Below the pieces are notes generated by a model. The model worked only from the letters and a program-made list of their open reading frames with translations, ran no database searches and was not told the origin of the DNA. The translations under genes and the position numbers were made by a program. DNA of 64,000 nt, from contig CAKPCA010000002.1 in the NCBI GenBank assembly GCA_934141145.1, positions 35,128-99,127 on the forward strand, given 5' to 3'. Shown here piece after piece: positions 35,026 through 43,360 of the stretch; position 1 is the stretch's first letter, and every line of letters starts with the position of its first letter. Source of the DNA: an uncultured Bacilli bacterium. Lineage in GTDB: Bacteria; Bacillota_I; Bacilli_A; RF39; UBA660.

Positions 35026-36108
35026 ATGAACGGAATGGAAAAAGAAATAGTAGAAGTTGCTTTAGATGATATTATTCCTAATAGATTTCAACCAAGACTA
35101 TCATTTGATGAAAATGGTTTAAATGAACTTGCAGAATCTATTAGGCAACATGGTATAATTCAGCCACTTGTACTTCGTAAAGTAGCAGATAAATATGAAA
35201 TAATTGCAGGTGAAAGAAGATATAAAGCTGCATATATAGCAGGATTAACTAAAGTACCTGCAGTAATAATAAATTTAAATGATAATGAATCTGCAGAGGT
35301 CGCAATAGTAGAAAATATTCAAAGAAGAAACTTATCACCAATAGAAGAAGCAAAATCATATAAAAAACTACTAGATAGAGGTTATTTAACTCAAGATCAA
35401 TTAGCAGGAAGAATGGGTAAAACACAAGCAACTATTTCAAATAAATTAAGACTTTTAAATCTAGACGAAAAAGTTCAAGATGCACTTTTAAATAATAAAA
35501 TATCTGAAAGACATGCAAGAAGTCTTCTTAGAGTAGAAGATAAAGAAGAACAAAGAAAATTATTAGATGAAATAATAAATAATAGATTAAATGTAAGAGA
35601 CACAGAAGAGTTAATAAATAGAAAACTTGGAAAAGTAACAGATAATTTTATTCCAGTAAATGGATTATCTAATTTAAATCAAGAAAAAGAAACAAACAAT
35701 GTAGAAGAATTTATGGAATTTCCAAAATTTGTACAAGAACCAAAAATAGAGGAACCAAAATTACAAGAACCTTTATTAGAACAAAATTCATCTGAGTCAA
35801 AAGTAGATGTTAATGATTTCTTTACAACAGATTTACCAAAGGTAGAAGAACAGAAGGAAGAACCAGCTAATTTCATGAATAGCTTAGATGACGTTGAAGA
35901 AATAGAAACATTACCTGATTTTAAAGAAGAAGATGTAAAAGAAAGCGTATTACCATTTAATTTATCAGAAAACAAAGATATTAATTTAGTAGTAGAAAAA
36001 GTTAAAAATCTAGTTACAGAAATAGATTCATTAGGATATAAAGTAAAACTAGAACAATATGATTTTGAAAAATTATATCAATTTACTATAAAAATAGAAA
36101 AAGACTAA
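35026..36108 (+). CDS. noc: nucleoid occlusion protein Noc (ParB-family CTPase)
   Basis: A 360-residue ParB-fold protein. Seen: PNRFQPRLSFDENGLNELA and GERRYKAA (CTP-binding ParB/Srx motifs), the helix-turn-helix GRMGKTQATISNKLRLL, SERHARSLL, and a C-terminal dimerisation end LYQFTIKIEKD matching Noc (YQFTIRIPKKK). Specificity positions (Caulobacter ParB numbering 173/179/184/201) read Gln, Lys, Asn, Arg, close to the Noc set Gln-Lys-Lys-Arg and unlike ParB Arg-Thr-Ala-Gly. A Noc-binding site exists at 17149. Odd: it lacks the N-terminal amphipathic membrane helix of Bacillus Noc and has an acidic, Pro/Glu-rich linker of about 90 residues. No soj/spo0J follow. Confidence 0.85.
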   Translation: MNGMEKEIVEVALDDIIPNRFQPRLSFDENGLNELAESIRQHGIIQPLVLRKVADKYEIIAGERRYKAAYIAGLTKVPAVIINLNDNESAEVAIVENIQRRNLSPIEEAKSYKKLLDRGYLTQDQLAGRMGKTQATISNKLRLLNLDEKVQDALLNNKISERHARSLLRVEDKEEQRKLLDEIINNRLNVRDTEELINRKLGKVTDNFIPVNGLSNLNQEKETNNVEEFMEFPKFVQEPKIEEPKLQEPLLEQNSSESKVDVNDFFTTDLPKVEEQKEEPANFMNSLDDVEEIETLPDFKEEDVKESVLPFNLSENKDINLVVEKVKNLVTEIDSLGYKVKLEQYDFEKLYQFTIKIEKD

Positions 36109-36124
36109 TTATCAGTCTTTTTTT
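36098..36124. terminator. terminator between convergent noc and PBP genes
   Basis: Stem AAAAAGACT/AGTCTTTTT (36098-36106 with 36114-36122), loop AATTATC, with T residues on the plus side and a shorter T run on the minus side. It covers both stop codons, which overlap by 4 bases, so it may serve both strands. Confidence 0.75.
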
Positions 36125-38066
36125 CTTGTTTAACATTTTCTCCGTCATAAAGAGTAGGTTGAGTACCTTTTAAATAATATACTATTTTTTTTCTTTTAGA
36201 TGTACTAGTCGCAATTTTACCATTTAATGGATTTATTAAAACAGGAATAACATCATTAGGTTTAGTATACCAACTATCTTTTTTATCTCTCAAATAATTT
36301 TCCATGGTATCTGCCCAAATATTTTTAGAAAATTTAAGTTCATTTCTAGCAATATTTTTATTATTATCGTATCCAATCCAAACACCTAAAGTATAATTTT
36401 TATTATATCCCATTATCCAAGAATCGGTATTTGTACTACCTGTTTTAATCGCATATTTTTTAGTAAGTTTAGGTTTAATTGATAAACAAGTAGGTGTAGT
36501 ATAATCTGCTAATGTATCATCATAACAACCATTTAAAAGTTCACTTAAAATATAAGTATAATTCTTATTTAATACTTTATTACTATTATCCTTATGTTTA
36601 TATATAGTACTTCCATTTTCATTTTCAACTTTTCTTATCAAATATACTTTATTATATATTCCTTCATTCGCAATTGTAGAATATGCATTAGTAAACTCAA
36701 TCATATTTAATTCTGTTGTTCCAAGAGGTAAAGATACATTTTTATTTAATTTTGTTTTTATTCCTGCCTTATTTGCAACATTTACTATAGCATCTTCTCC
36801 TAAAAACAAATGAGTTTTAACCGCATAAATATTATCAGAATAAGCAAGTGCTAAAGTAAGAGGTATAGGATAAGATGGGTAAATATTACCAAAATTATTT
36901 GGTGTATAAGTTTGATTATTACCTAAACTAAAAGTAGTAGGTTCTGATAAAAAAGTAGAAGATGCTGTAAATCCATTTTCTAATGCCGCATAATAAAGGA
37001 AAGGTTTCATAGTAGAACCTACTTGTCTCTTAGAATAAATAGTTCTATTATATTGACTTTTTTCATAGTTTTTACCACCAGCAAGAGCAATTATTTTACC
37101 TGTTTTATTTTCTACCATAAGTGCATTAGTTTCTATTTGAGAATCTTTATCAATATCATTTGTTATTGAAGAATCTAGTATACTTTGTGCGTTAACATCT
37201 AAATTAGTATAAATTTTTATACCTTTATTCTCTAAATAATCATCAGGTATTATATTTAATTTTTCAAGTTCATTAATTACCGCATCTTTATAGTACATAA
37301 GAGTAGATAAATTTAAACTATCTTTTTTACCATAATAGGTAAGTTTTACATTATATGCATCATCCGCTTCTTTTTTAGTTATATATTTATTTCGTACCAT
37401 ACTGTCTAATATAACTCTTTGTCTTTTTTTAGCTTTCTTTTCATTATTAATAGGTGAATATTCTTGAGGAGAACCAGGAATTCCTGCAAGCATAGAACTT
37501 TCTGCTAAACTTAAATTTTCTGCACTTTTATTAAAATAATATTTAGAAGCATTTTGTATTCCCATAACACCATTACCATAATTAATAGTATTTAAATAAC
37601 CTTCAAGTATTTCATTTTTTGAATAATTAGTCTCGAGTTTTAATGCAAGAAATGCCTCTTTAATTTTTCTTTCCCAATTTCTATCAAAATTCAAATATAA
37701 ATTTCTAGCATATTGCTGTGATATAGTAGATGCACCCTCTACTATATTTTTGTACTTAATATTATTATATATAGATTTTATTATTCTAATATAATCAAAA
37801 CCATTATGACTATAAAATCTCTTATCTTCAATAGAAATAGTCGCATTAATTAAATCTTTATCTATTAAATCTAAGTTAATCCATTCTTTAGATCCATTAC
37901 CCTTAAAAAATATATTGTTATCTTTATCATACATAATAATATTATTAGTTTTTTTTAAGTCTAATTTAGGAGATAATCTAATATATAAATATAGCATTGA
38001 AAATAAAAAACAAACAAAAAATATAAAAATAATAAATATTTTTAAGAGTAAATTTCTTTTCTTCAT
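36105..38066 (-). CDS. class A penicillin-binding protein (bifunctional)
   Basis: A 653-residue peptidoglycan synthase. One N-terminal membrane anchor (about residues 5-26), a glycosyltransferase-51 domain with SIEDKRFYSHNGFD, GASTISQQYARN and KILEGYLNTINYG-type motifs, then a transpeptidase domain with SxxK motif GSTMKPF, SDN and KTGST. It polymerises and cross-links glycan strands outside the membrane. Start chosen at MKKRNLL after GGTGAT. It is the only large gene in the right arm read towards the origin (head-on to replication). Which PBP1 paralogue it matches cannot be fixed by eye. Confidence 0.92.
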   Translation of the reverse strand: MKKRNLLLKIFIIFIFFVCFLFSMLYLYIRLSPKLDLKKTNNIIMYDKDNNIFFKGNGSKEWINLDLIDKDLINATISIEDKRFYSHNGFDYIRIIKSIYNNIKYKNIVEGASTISQQYARNLYLNFDRNWERKIKEAFLALKLETNYSKNEILEGYLNTINYGNGVMGIQNASKYYFNKSAENLSLAESSMLAGIPGSPQEYSPINNEKKAKKRQRVILDSMVRNKYITKKEADDAYNVKLTYYGKKDSLNLSTLMYYKDAVINELEKLNIIPDDYLENKGIKIYTNLDVNAQSILDSSITNDIDKDSQIETNALMVENKTGKIIALAGGKNYEKSQYNRTIYSKRQVGSTMKPFLYYAALENGFTASSTFLSEPTTFSLGNNQTYTPNNFGNIYPSYPIPLTLALAYSDNIYAVKTHLFLGEDAIVNVANKAGIKTKLNKNVSLPLGTTELNMIEFTNAYSTIANEGIYNKVYLIRKVENENGSTIYKHKDNSNKVLNKNYTYILSELLNGCYDDTLADYTTPTCLSIKPKLTKKYAIKTGSTNTDSWIMGYNKNYTLGVWIGYDNNKNIARNELKFSKNIWADTMENYLRDKKDSWYTKPNDVIPVLINPLNGKIATSTSKRKKIVYYLKGTQPTLYDGENVKQEKKTDN

Positions 38067-38142
38067 ATAAATCACCATTTTTTCTATTTTTATTATGTAA
38101 AAAAAAAGAAAAAATATAAGTGCAATTTTATTATATATATGA

Positions 38143-38148
38143 TATAAT
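38143..38148 (+). promoter_or_regulatory. -10 element of the ywiB-argS transcript
   Basis: TATAAT 27 bases before the ywiB start; the -35 region (GTGCAA at 38120-38125, 17-base spacing) is a poor match. Confidence 0.45.
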
Positions 38149-38174
38149 GCTACTTGAAAAAGTTGGTGATTTAT

Positions 38175-38549
38175 TTGAATAATTATGTTATAGATTTTTT
38201 AGTGCAAAATAATTTAGAAAAACAAGAAAAAAATAATATTCCAGCAAAATATAAAAATAATTTATTATTATTTAATTATGACAATGAAAGTATAAAAATA
38301 AATATTAATAATGATAATATAATTATGGAAAAAGATAATACTGATTCATCATTAAAATTTAATTTTAAATTAAATAAAAAATGTGAAGGAAATTATTTCA
38401 TTAAACAATTAAATTCATATTTAGATACAGAAATATTAACAAATCAATTAATAATAGATGAAAATAGAATATATATTGAGTATGAATTATGGATTCAGGA
38501 AGAATATGCAGGATTATTTAAATATGAAATAATTATAAAGGAGATGTAA
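38175..38549 (+). CDS. ywiB: YwiB-like DUF1934 small beta-barrel protein
   Basis: A 124-residue protein starting at TTG (LNNYVIDFLV...), 4 bases after GGTGAT, the ribosome-site pattern common in this genome; a longer frame starts at another TTG 7 codons upstream but would contain that site. The ending YIEYELWIQEEYAGLFKYEIIIKE is typical of DUF1934 (quoted in part here as YELWIQEEYAGLFKYEI). The family is a calycin-like barrel of unknown ligand. Location two bases before argS is the same as Bacillus ywiB-argS, which is the main support. Confidence 0.7.
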   Translation: MNNYVIDFLVQNNLEKQEKNNIPAKYKNNLLLFNYDNESIKININNDNIIMEKDNTDSSLKFNFKLNKKCEGNYFIKQLNSYLDTEILTNQLIIDENRIYIEYELWIQEEYAGLFKYEIIIKEM

Positions 38550-38551
38550 TA

Positions 38552-40261
38552 ATGGAGAACTATAAAAAGAAAATATCACAATTATTAACAGAAGTATTAA
38601 ATGTAGATGAAGAAAAAATATATAATAATATTGCATTAATTAAAGAACAAGATAAAGGAGATTATACTTTTCCATGTTTCTTTTTATCAAAAGAATTAAG
38701 AAAGGCACCTAATTTAATCGCAGAAGAACTAAAAAGTAAAATTAATAATCCAGATTACATAGAAAGAATAGAAACTGTTAATGGATATTTAAACTTTTTT
38801 ATAAATAAAGAAGTTCTAACAAAAGAAGTATTTGAAGAATTTAATAATAAAAAGGAAAAATATGGTGAATCTAATTTAGGAAATGGTAAAAAAATAATAA
38901 TAGATTATTCATCACCAAATATAGCAAAACCATTTCATATAGGACATTTAAGAAGTACTGTAATAGGTCAATCATTATATAGAATTTATAAGGACCTTGG
39001 ATATGATGTAGTTGGAATAAATCATTTAGGAGACTATGGAACACAATTTGGTAAGTTAATAGAAGCATATAAACTTTGGCACGATGAATACAATATAGAT
39101 GAAAATCCAATAGACGAACTTACTAAAATGTATATAAGAATAAATGAATTATGTAAAGAGGACCCTGAAGTATTAGAAAGATGCAGAAATAATTTTAAAT
39201 TACTTGAAGAAAAAGATGAGTATTGTATGAATCTTTGGAATAGATTTAAAGAACTTAGTTTAGAAGAATTTAAAAAAACATATGATTTACTTGGAACTAG
39301 CTTTGATAGCTATAAAGGAGAAGCATTTTATAGTGATAAGACAAATGAAGTATTAGAAATATTAGAAAAAAATAATAAAATAACTATTTCAGAAGGTGCA
39401 AAAGTAGTAGATTTAGAAAACGAAGGAATAAAAGTACCATGTATTATTCAAAAATCAAATGGTTCATCAATATATGCAACTCGTGATTTAGCAGCTATAC
39501 TTTATAGAGCAAGAACATATGATTTTGATAAATGTATATATGTTACAAGTTATGAACAAGATTTACACTTTAAACAAATATTTGCAGTTGCAAAATATCT
39601 TGATTTAAAAGATAAATACGTGAATGGACTTAAACATGTTTCATTTGGTATGGTAAGACTTCCAGAAGGCAAAATGTCTACAAGAAAAGGTAATATAGTA
39701 AAATTAGACGATATTTTAAATGAAACAATAACAAGAGCTAAAAATATAATATTAGAAAAAAATCCTAACTTAGATGATATAGAAGAAACTGCTAAAAAAG
39801 TAGGAGTAGGTGCAGTAATTTTTAATGATTTATACAATAGTAGAATAAAAGATGAGATATTTGATTACGATATAATGCTTAATTTTCAAGGAGAAACATG
39901 TCCATATATTCAGTACATGTATGTAAGAATTAACAGTATAATAGAAAAATCTAATGAAAATGTATTGATTAATGATATAAATTATAGTAAACTTAGTGAC
40001 GAACTATCATATAGTATAGTTAAGTTACTCTATAATTTCACTGATATAATAAAAGAAGCAAGTGAAAAAGATGAACCTTATGTATTATCAAGATATTTAA
40101 TAGATTTGGCAAAGAGTTATAGTGCATTCTATAGTCAAAATAAAGTATTATCAGATGATATAGAAGAAAGAAAAGCACGTCTATACTTAATAAATATAGT
40201 AAGACATGTTCTAAAAAAAGGTTGCGAATTACTTGGAATACAAATGCCAAGTAAAATGTAG
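38552..40261 (+). CDS. argS: arginyl-tRNA synthetase
   Basis: A 569-residue class I synthetase. Seen: the N-terminal Add1 domain that reads the tRNA D-loop, SSPNIAKPFHIGHLRSTVIG (HIGH motif), the catalytic core with GDYGTQFGK, a KMS-like loop GKMSTRKGNIV, and the DALR anticodon-binding C-terminus ending GIQMPSKM. Complete. Part of ywiB-argS; rpoE follows after 60 bases, as in Bacillus. Confidence 0.96.
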   Translation: MENYKKKISQLLTEVLNVDEEKIYNNIALIKEQDKGDYTFPCFFLSKELRKAPNLIAEELKSKINNPDYIERIETVNGYLNFFINKEVLTKEVFEEFNNKKEKYGESNLGNGKKIIIDYSSPNIAKPFHIGHLRSTVIGQSLYRIYKDLGYDVVGINHLGDYGTQFGKLIEAYKLWHDEYNIDENPIDELTKMYIRINELCKEDPEVLERCRNNFKLLEEKDEYCMNLWNRFKELSLEEFKKTYDLLGTSFDSYKGEAFYSDKTNEVLEILEKNNKITISEGAKVVDLENEGIKVPCIIQKSNGSSIYATRDLAAILYRARTYDFDKCIYVTSYEQDLHFKQIFAVAKYLDLKDKYVNGLKHVSFGMVRLPEGKMSTRKGNIVKLDDILNETITRAKNIILEKNPNLDDIEETAKKVGVGAVIFNDLYNSRIKDEIFDYDIMLNFQGETCPYIQYMYVRINSIIEKSNENVLINDINYSKLSDELSYSIVKLLYNFTDIIKEASEKDEPYVLSRYLIDLAKSYSAFYSQNKVLSDDIEERKARLYLINIVRHVLKKGCELLGIQMPSKM

Positions 40262-40321
40262 AGTCATAAATTTATTAAAGACATATACATATATTGTATA
40301 TTTAATGAAAGGATTTATATT

Positions 40322-40765
40322 ATGAGTATAAGAAAAAAAGAAAAATTAGATTTAGAATTAATGAGTTATACAGATATAGCTTATGAAATATTAAAAGAGG
40401 ATAAAAAACAATATAACACTCCTAATTTATTTAGAGAAGTATGTAATTTACTAGAATTATCAGAAGAAGAATTTGAAGCAAAAATAGGTGATTTCTTTAC
40501 AGCGCTTTCTACAGATAAAAGATTTATTCTAATAGATAGTGTTAATTGGGATTTAAAAGAAAATCATATCGTAAAAGTAGTAGTAGATGATGATTCAGAA
40601 TCAGATGAAGAAACAGATGAATCTGAAGAAGAAAATGAAGAAGAAGTAGAAACAGAGGAAGAAATGGACGAAGACGATTATAGTGAAGATGCAATAGATG
40701 ACATAGATGATGATGACGACATGGATGACTTAACTATAATTGATGATGAAGATATAGAGGAATAG
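40322..40765 (+). CDS. rpoE: RNA polymerase delta subunit
   Basis: A 147-residue two-part protein: an N-terminal HARE-HTH domain (MSYTDIAYEILKEDKK, FREVCNLL, SVNWDLKE) and a C-terminal tail from about residue 90 made almost entirely of Asp and Glu. Delta raises transcription specificity and helps recycle RNA polymerase in Firmicutes. Downstream of argS as in Bacillus. Ribosome site AAAGGA. Confidence 0.95.
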   Translation: MSIRKKEKLDLELMSYTDIAYEILKEDKKQYNTPNLFREVCNLLELSEEEFEAKIGDFFTALSTDKRFILIDSVNWDLKENHIVKVVVDDDSESDEETDESEEENEEEVETEEEMDEDDYSEDAIDDIDDDDDMDDLTIIDDEDIEE

Positions 40766-40773
40766 GTGATAAA

Positions 40774-41829
40774 ATGATAGAGAGGCTAGAAACAACACTT
40801 GAAAGATATAATTATTTAACTGATGAATTAAGTAAGCCAGAAACACTTAGTGATGTTAAGAAGATGACTACTCTATCAAAAGAGCAAGCATCACTTAGTG
40901 AGATAGTAGAAGAATATAAAAAATATAAAAGCGTATTAGAGGACTTAGAAGCTGCAAAAGAAATGCTAGAAGATAAAGAAATGGCCTCATTTGCAAAAGA
41001 AGAAATAAGTTCTTTAGAAAAACAAAAAGAAGATATAGAAAAAGGTTTAGAAGTATTACTATTACCTAAAGATCCAGATGATGATAAAAATATTATTGTT
41101 GAAATAAGAGGAGCAGCAGGTGGGGATGAAGCAAATCTTTTTGCAGGAGATCTATTTGATATGTACTCTCATTATGCAGAAAATATGGGTTGGAAAATAG
41201 AGGTAATAAATTCTGAAGAAGGAACAAGTGGAGGATATTCACAAATAGAATTTATGATTAAAGGTGAAAATGTATATTCAAAACTTAAATATGAGTCAGG
41301 AGCGCATAGAGTTCAAAGAGTACCATCAACTGAATCACAAGGAAGAGTTCACACATCAACTGCAACAGTACTTGTAATGCCAGAAGTAGAAGATGTAGAT
41401 ATAGAAATAAAAGATACAGACATAAGAGTAGATGTATATAGAAGTAGTGGCGCTGGAGGACAAGGAGTAAATACAACAGATAGTGCTGTTAGAATTACAT
41501 ATTTACCAACAAATACAGTAGTAACTTGTCAAAATGAAAGAAGCCAACTTAAAAATAAAGAAAAAGCAATGCAAATATTAAAAAGTAGAATATATGAAGA
41601 CATGCAAAGAAAACAAAATGCAGAAATATCAGATGCTAGAAAAAGTAAAATAGGAACAGGAGATAGATCTGAAAAAATAAGAACATATAATTATCCACAA
41701 AATAGAGTAACAGATCATAGAATAAATTTAACTATAATGCAACTAGACAGAATTATGCAAGGTAAATTAGACGAAATAATAGAAGCACTTATTAATGAAG
41801 ACCAAAGAAGAAAACTAGCAGGAGAATAA
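40774..41829 (+). CDS. prfA: peptide chain release factor 1
   Basis: A 351-residue class I release factor for UAA/UAG. Seen: the helical N-terminal domain, the PxT-like anticodon loop region (here VPSTESQGRVHTSTATV), the catalytic GGQ in RSSGAGGQGVNTTDSAVR, and a C-terminal helical end. Complete. It starts 9 bases after rpoE; a short ORF and then prmC, which methylates the GGQ glutamine, follow. Confidence 0.96.
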   Translation: MIERLETTLERYNYLTDELSKPETLSDVKKMTTLSKEQASLSEIVEEYKKYKSVLEDLEAAKEMLEDKEMASFAKEEISSLEKQKEDIEKGLEVLLLPKDPDDDKNIIVEIRGAAGGDEANLFAGDLFDMYSHYAENMGWKIEVINSEEGTSGGYSQIEFMIKGENVYSKLKYESGAHRVQRVPSTESQGRVHTSTATVLVMPEVEDVDIEIKDTDIRVDVYRSSGAGGQGVNTTDSAVRITYLPTNTVVTCQNERSQLKNKEKAMQILKSRIYEDMQRKQNAEISDARKSKIGTGDRSEKIRTYNYPQNRVTDHRINLTIMQLDRIMQGKLDEIIEALINEDQRRKLAGE

Positions 41830-41974
41830 TGAATAAAGTAAAATTACAAATAGCAAGAGATATGAGAAAAAATTACTTGCAATTCAAGATATTCCTAAAA
41901 TTATGGCATCAGATATTATTGAATCAGAAAAAAATAACAAAAGAAAAGCTAAAAAAATAACTTTTAAAAATTAG
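41829..41974 (+). pseudogene. short frameshifted ORF between prfA and prmC
   Basis: An ATG overlapping the prfA stop (TAATG) opens a 43-codon frame ending at 41960 with an odd hydrophobic reading (FLKLWHQILL). The -1 frame, open from 41837 to the TAG at 41972-41974, reads far more like protein (LLAIQDIPKIMASDIIESEK, then a Lys/Arg tail). The frames meet at a run of six A (41867-41872) in the heptamer A-AAA-AAT. So this is either a gene broken by an indel or a -1 frameshifting gene of about 47 residues. I recognise no family. Confidence 0.35.
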
Positions 41975-41995
41975 AAAATTACCTAGAGGTATAAG

Positions 41996-42715
41996 ATGCA
42001 AAAAGATATAGAATATTTAAAAAAATATTATGATGGTGATATTACATCAGGAATAAAAAGATTAGAGCAAGGAGAACCTGTTCAATATATAGTTGGTAAT
42101 GTTGATTTTTATGGTTATAAAATAAACGTTGATAAAAGAGTTTTAATACCAAGATTTGAAACAGAAGAACTTGTAGAAAATACAATAAATTATATTAAGA
42201 AATACTTTAGTTTACCAGTAGATATATTAGAAGTAGGAACAGGATCTGGATGCATTAGCATTGCTCTTAAAAAAGAACTAGAAAATGCAAATATAACCGC
42301 AAGTGATATATCAAGAGATGCTCTAGAAGTCGCAAAGTTAAATGCAAAAGAAAATAATGTAGATATTACTTTTGTAAATACTGATATTTATAAAGGAATA
42401 ACTAAAAAATTTGATTGTATAATAAGTAATCCTCCATATATATCTAAAAGTGAAAAAATAATGGATATAGTATATAATAATGAGCCACATTTAGCACTAT
42501 ACGCAGAAAATGATGGATTATATTTTTATGAAGAAATACTTAAAAATGCAAAAAATATATTAAAAGATAAATATTTAATATGTTTTGAAATAGGAAGTAC
42601 CCAAGGAGAACAAATAAAAAAAATCAGTAATAAATATCTTAATGATGCAAAAGTTATAATAAAAAAAGACTTAGAAAAAAGAGATAGAATGATTTTTATC
42701 TATAATTTTGAATAA
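41996..42715 (+). CDS. prmC: release factor glutamine methyltransferase PrmC, N-terminally short
   Basis: A 239-residue enzyme methylating the GGQ glutamine of release factors. Seen: EPVQYIVGNVDFYGYKINVDKRVLIPRFETE (quoted by its core RVLIPRFETEELV), SAM motif ILEVGTGSGCISIAL, and catalytic ISNPPYISK. The usual N-terminal helical bundle (about 80 residues) that docks on the release factor is cut to roughly 30, so the protein is about 40 residues shorter than typical. Start is the ATG after AGAGGT. It follows prfA and precedes spoIIR, the Bacillus order. Confidence 0.92.
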   Translation: MQKDIEYLKKYYDGDITSGIKRLEQGEPVQYIVGNVDFYGYKINVDKRVLIPRFETEELVENTINYIKKYFSLPVDILEVGTGSGCISIALKKELENANITASDISRDALEVAKLNAKENNVDITFVNTDIYKGITKKFDCIISNPPYISKSEKIMDIVYNNEPHLALYAENDGLYFYEEILKNAKNILKDKYLICFEIGSTQGEQIKKISNKYLNDAKVIIKKDLEKRDRMIFIYNFE

Positions 42716-42724
42716 AATAATTAT

Positions 42725-42760
42725 AATCATCCATAAATTATGTGAAAGGATGATTTTTTT
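42725..42760 (+). terminator. hairpin with T tract directly before spoIIR
   Basis: Stem AATCATCC/GGATGATT (42725-42732 with 42748-42755), 15-base loop, then seven T ending at the spoIIR ATG. The spoIIR ribosome site (AAAGGA) lies partly in the 3' arm, so the structure could both end prmC transcripts and hide the spoIIR ribosome site. Confidence 0.65.
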
Positions 42761-43294
42761 ATGAAAAAATATATATTATTAGTTTTAGCAATAATCGCAT
42801 CAATCTATGTATTTAAGAACTTTGATAAAAAAGAAAACGTAATACCTGATGAAGCAATTAGATTTAGAGTAATTGCTAATAGCAATACCGTATATGATCA
42901 AAATATAAAAATTCAAGTAAGAAATGTTATTCAAAATAAAATCTTTGAACTTTTAAATGGAGTAGATGATATAAATAAAACAAGAACTATTATTAATGAG
43001 AATATAGATGAAATTAATACTCTTGTAGATAGTACATTAAAAAAACTAAATTATGATAAAGATTTTAAGGTAAAATATGGATATAATTACTTTCCAAAAA
43101 AAGAATATAAAGGTATAACTTATAAAGAAGGAGAATATGAATCTTTAGTAATAACTTTAGGTAGTGGAGATGGAGATAATTGGTGGTGTGTATTATTCCC
43201 ACCATTATGTTTATTAGAGGCAGATGAAGAGAGTGTTAAAGATGCAGATTATACTTTTTTTGTAAAAGAATTAGTCGATAAATACTTCAAGTAA
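42761..43294 (+). CDS. spoIIR: stage II sporulation protein R
   Basis: A 177-residue secreted or membrane-tethered protein with an N-terminal hydrophobic segment (MKKYILLVLAIIASIYVF) and the SpoIIR core: IRFRVIANSNTVYDQNIKIQVR (quoted partly; IRFRVIANSN is diagnostic), and the ending GDGDNWWCVLFPPLCLLEA. SpoIIR is made in the forespore and triggers SpoIIGA to process pro-sigma-E in the mother cell. Position after prmC matches Bacillus (prfA-prmC-spoIIR). Confidence 0.94.
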   Translation: MKKYILLVLAIIASIYVFKNFDKKENVIPDEAIRFRVIANSNTVYDQNIKIQVRNVIQNKIFELLNGVDDINKTRTIINENIDEINTLVDSTLKKLNYDKDFKVKYGYNYFPKKEYKGITYKEGEYESLVITLGSGDGDNWWCVLFPPLCLLEADEESVKDADYTFFVKELVDKYFK

Positions 43295-43298
43295 AAAT

Positions 43299-43327
43299 TT
43301 GACAAAATAGTAACATTATGATAATAT
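43299..43327 (+). promoter_or_regulatory. strong promoter of the Thr-rich membrane operon
   Basis: TTGACA, 17-base spacer ending in TG plus one base, then TAATAT: same build as the promoter at 29223. It begins 5 bases after spoIIR. Confidence 0.75.
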
Positions 43328-43360
43328 ATAGCACGTCTTTTAACGAAGGGGGATATATTT

